This document shows positions 6,884-8,015 of a DNA stretch of 8,015 nt, one piece after another. The DNA is taken from NCBI GenBank assembly GCA_003486225.1, contig DNGN01000289.1, positions 2,092-10,106 on the forward strand. Direction: 5' to 3'. The notes under the pieces were generated by a model. It did not search any database. It was not told where the DNA came from and was given only the letters and a program-made list of their open reading frames with translations. This stretch comes from Chloroflexota bacterium. GTDB lineage: Bacteria; Chloroflexota; Anaerolineae; Anaerolineales; UBA11579. The position numbers and the translations under genes are program-made. Every line of letters begins with the position of its first letter. The stretch's first letter is position 1.

Positions 6884-6894
6884 ATACATTGTAT
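6884..6894. promoter_or_regulatory. Small palindrome at the overlapping divergent promoters, possible operator
   Basis: ATACATTGTAT is an 11-base palindrome with perfect 5-bp arms around a central T. It overlaps the -10 boxes of both candidate divergent promoters, so a bound protein could affect both directions. No regulator gene is in the window and no second copy was noticed, so a chance AT-rich palindrome is possible. Confidence 0.25.
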
Positions 6895-6916
6895 AATAAC
6901 GGAGTTAGTATTACAA
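6888..6916 (-). promoter_or_regulatory. Candidate promoter of the hydroxylase FAD/iron-sulfur operon
   Basis: On the minus strand TTGTAA (6911-6916) and TACAAT (6888-6893) are exactly 17 bases apart, with 4 of 6 and 5 of 6 consensus matches. Transcription would begin near 6880 and leave a leader of about 80 bases before ATG 6802. Its -35 box lies within the leader of the divergent carboxylase gene. Confidence 0.45.
6892..6897 (+). promoter_or_regulatory. Candidate -10 box for the carboxyltransferase gene
   Basis: A perfect TATAAT lies 48 bases before ATG 6946, which gives a leader of about 40 bases. No good -35 hexamer is seen at 16-18 bases upstream and there is no TGn extension, so this promoter may need an activator. 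It overlaps the -10 box of the opposing candidate promoter. Confidence 0.4.
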
Positions 6917-6934
6917 GGAAATCTTGAAAATAAC

Positions 6935-6940
6935 AAGGAG
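6935..6940 (+). promoter_or_regulatory. Ribosome binding site of the carboxyltransferase gene
   Basis: AAGGAG lies five bases before ATG 6946 and fixes that start. Confidence 0.8.
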
Positions 6941-6945
6941 AACAG

Positions 6946-8015
6946 ATGTCTGATCAGAGAGATACTACGCAGCACGACAAAGCAATATCTCACGAGTCTT
7001 TGATCAAAGAATTGAAAGAAAAACAGGCAAAAGCCCGTCTTGGAGGAGGACAGGCGCGAATAGACACCCAGCACGCCAAGGGTAAACTTTCCGCCAGAGA
7101 ACGGATCCAGCAACTGGTTGATGAAGGCAGCTTCCAGGAGATCGACTCCTACTGGACACACCGCCACCAGGACTTTGGTCTGGATGAGAAGAAGATCGCC
7201 GGAGACAGTGTAGTCATCGGTTTTGGCAAGATTGATGGGCGAGTGGTGTGCATCTACTCACAAGATTTCACCGTTATGGGCGGCTCCTTTTCCGAGGTGC
7301 AAGGGCAGAAGGTTTCCAAGATCTTTGACCTGGCCATGGATTCGGGGGTGCCGGTAATTGGCCTAATGGATTCGGTTGGGGCTCGCATTCAGGAAGGGGT
7401 TTACAGCCTGGCGGCCTTCTCAGAATTATTCTTCAGGAACACCCAGGCCTCTGGTGTGGTACCGCAGATCAGTGTCATGCTGGGGCCGTGTGCCGGTGGG
7501 TCGGTATATTCCCCAGGCCTGACCGATTTCGTCATCATGACCCAGGATGTCAGCCACATGTTCATCACCGGGCCGAAAGTGATCGAAACTGTCACCGGCG
7601 AGCAAGTCGATCAGGAGACCCTCGGGGGAGCAGTGATCCACAACTCTGTCAGCGGGGTGGCTCATTTTCTGGCTGCCGATGAAGCAGATGCCCTGCGCCT
7701 GACGCGCAAGCTGGTGGGTTATCTGCCCGCCAACAACGCCGAGCCTGCACCCGCAGCCTCTCCCGACGATGACCCCTACCGCGCCGAAAGCAGGCTGAAC
7801 ACCATCGTACCCTTGGACCCCTCGGAATCCTATGATATGGTCCAGGTGATTGATCTGATCTTTGATCAGGGATCACTGCTGCAGGTCCACGAACACTTTG
7901 CCAAGAACGCCGTGGTTGGTTTTGCCCGCCTGCATGGTCAGACCGTCGGGGTGGTGGCCAGCCAGCCTATGCACCTGGCAGGTGTGCTGGATATCGATTC
8001 CTCGGACAAGATCGC
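6946..8015 (+). CDS. Acyl-CoA carboxylase carboxyltransferase (beta) subunit, PccB/MmdA-type (3' end off the right edge)
   Basis: The frame from ATG 6946 stays open for 356 codons to the window edge. The family is usually a little over 500 residues, so about two thirds is present. The subunit moves a carboxyl group between carboxybiotin and an acyl-CoA, as in propionyl-CoA carboxylase, methylmalonyl-CoA decarboxylase or transcarboxylase. Family blocks seen are LGGGQARID (32-40), KLSARERI (47-54), MGGSFSEVQGQKVSK (111-125), GARIQEGV (145-152), GPCAGGSVYSPGLTDF (180-195) and SHMFITGPKVIETVTGE (203-219). ASQPMHLAGVLDID (338-351) opens the C-terminal half. V144 replaces the second glycine of the common DSGGAR stretch. 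The gene is divergent from the hydroxylase block, 143 bases away. Biotin carboxylase or biotin carrier genes would be expected downstream. Sequence alone does not tell which acyl-CoA is used, nor whether it belongs with the minus-strand pathway. Confidence 0.93.
   Translation, partial: MSDQRDTTQHDKAISHESLIKELKEKQAKARLGGGQARIDTQHAKGKLSARERIQQLVDEGSFQEIDSYWTHRHQDFGLDEKKIAGDSVVIGFGKIDGRVVCIYSQDFTVMGGSFSEVQGQKVSKIFDLAMDSGVPVIGLMDSVGARIQEGVYSLAAFSELFFRNTQASGVVPQISVMLGPCAGGSVYSPGLTDFVIMTQDVSHMFITGPKVIETVTGEQVDQETLGGAVIHNSVSGVAHFLAADEADALRLTRKLVGYLPANNAEPAPAASPDDDPYRAESRLNTIVPLDPSESYDMVQVIDLIFDQGSLLQVHEHFAKNAVVGFARLHGQTVGVVASQPMHLAGVLDIDSSDKI

Noticed and set aside
6803..6889. 29-codon N-terminal extension of the FAD subunit
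   Set aside because: It would start inside the candidate -10 box. ATG 6802 matches the family start and has a ribosome binding site.

Overview
The window reads as bacterial chromosomal DNA of moderate GC content. Coding density is high, Shine-Dalgarno sequences are clear, and there are no mobile elements, tRNAs, rRNAs or CRISPR repeats. The gene set (a molybdenum hydroxylase, DUF1116 and DUF2877 proteins, a metal-dependent cyclase-family hydrolase and an acyl-CoA carboxylase carboxyltransferase) suits an anaerobic or facultative heterotroph, possibly Chloroflexota or Firmicutes. The phylum is a guess and cannot be fixed from the sequence alone.

Six genes lie on the minus strand and one on the plus strand. 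In transcription order, from right to left, the minus-strand block is: the FAD subunit (5915-6802) and [2Fe-2S] subunit (5425-5901) of a xanthine dehydrogenase/CO dehydrogenase-family molybdenum hydroxylase; an intrinsic terminator (5398-5422) with a candidate promoter directly behind it; a DUF1116 protein resembling AllG/YlbE (4077-5321); a cyclase-family hydrolase (3279-4064); the large molybdopterin subunit of the hydroxylase (813-3155); a hairpin that may be a terminator or attenuator (745-778); and a DUF2877 protein resembling AllH/YlbF (1-740), cut by the left edge. On the plus strand a divergent gene starts at 6946 and runs off the right edge. It encodes a PccB-type carboxyltransferase beta subunit. 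The 143-bp divergent intergenic region holds overlapping candidate promoters around a small palindrome.

The main interest is the interleaving. The three subunits of one molybdenum hydroxylase are mixed with two of the three subunits of an oxamate-carbamoyltransferase-type complex (AllF/AllG/AllH, formerly FdrA/YlbE/YlbF) and with a ring-opening type hydrolase. This suggests one catabolic route: hydroxylate an N-heterocycle, open the ring by hydrolysis to a ureido (carbamoyl) compound, then move the carbamoyl group to phosphate so that carbamate kinase can make ATP. The substrate is unknown and the pathway is inference. An FdrA/AllF homologue and a carbamate kinase would be expected just beyond the left edge. 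The divergent carboxylase gene may be unrelated.
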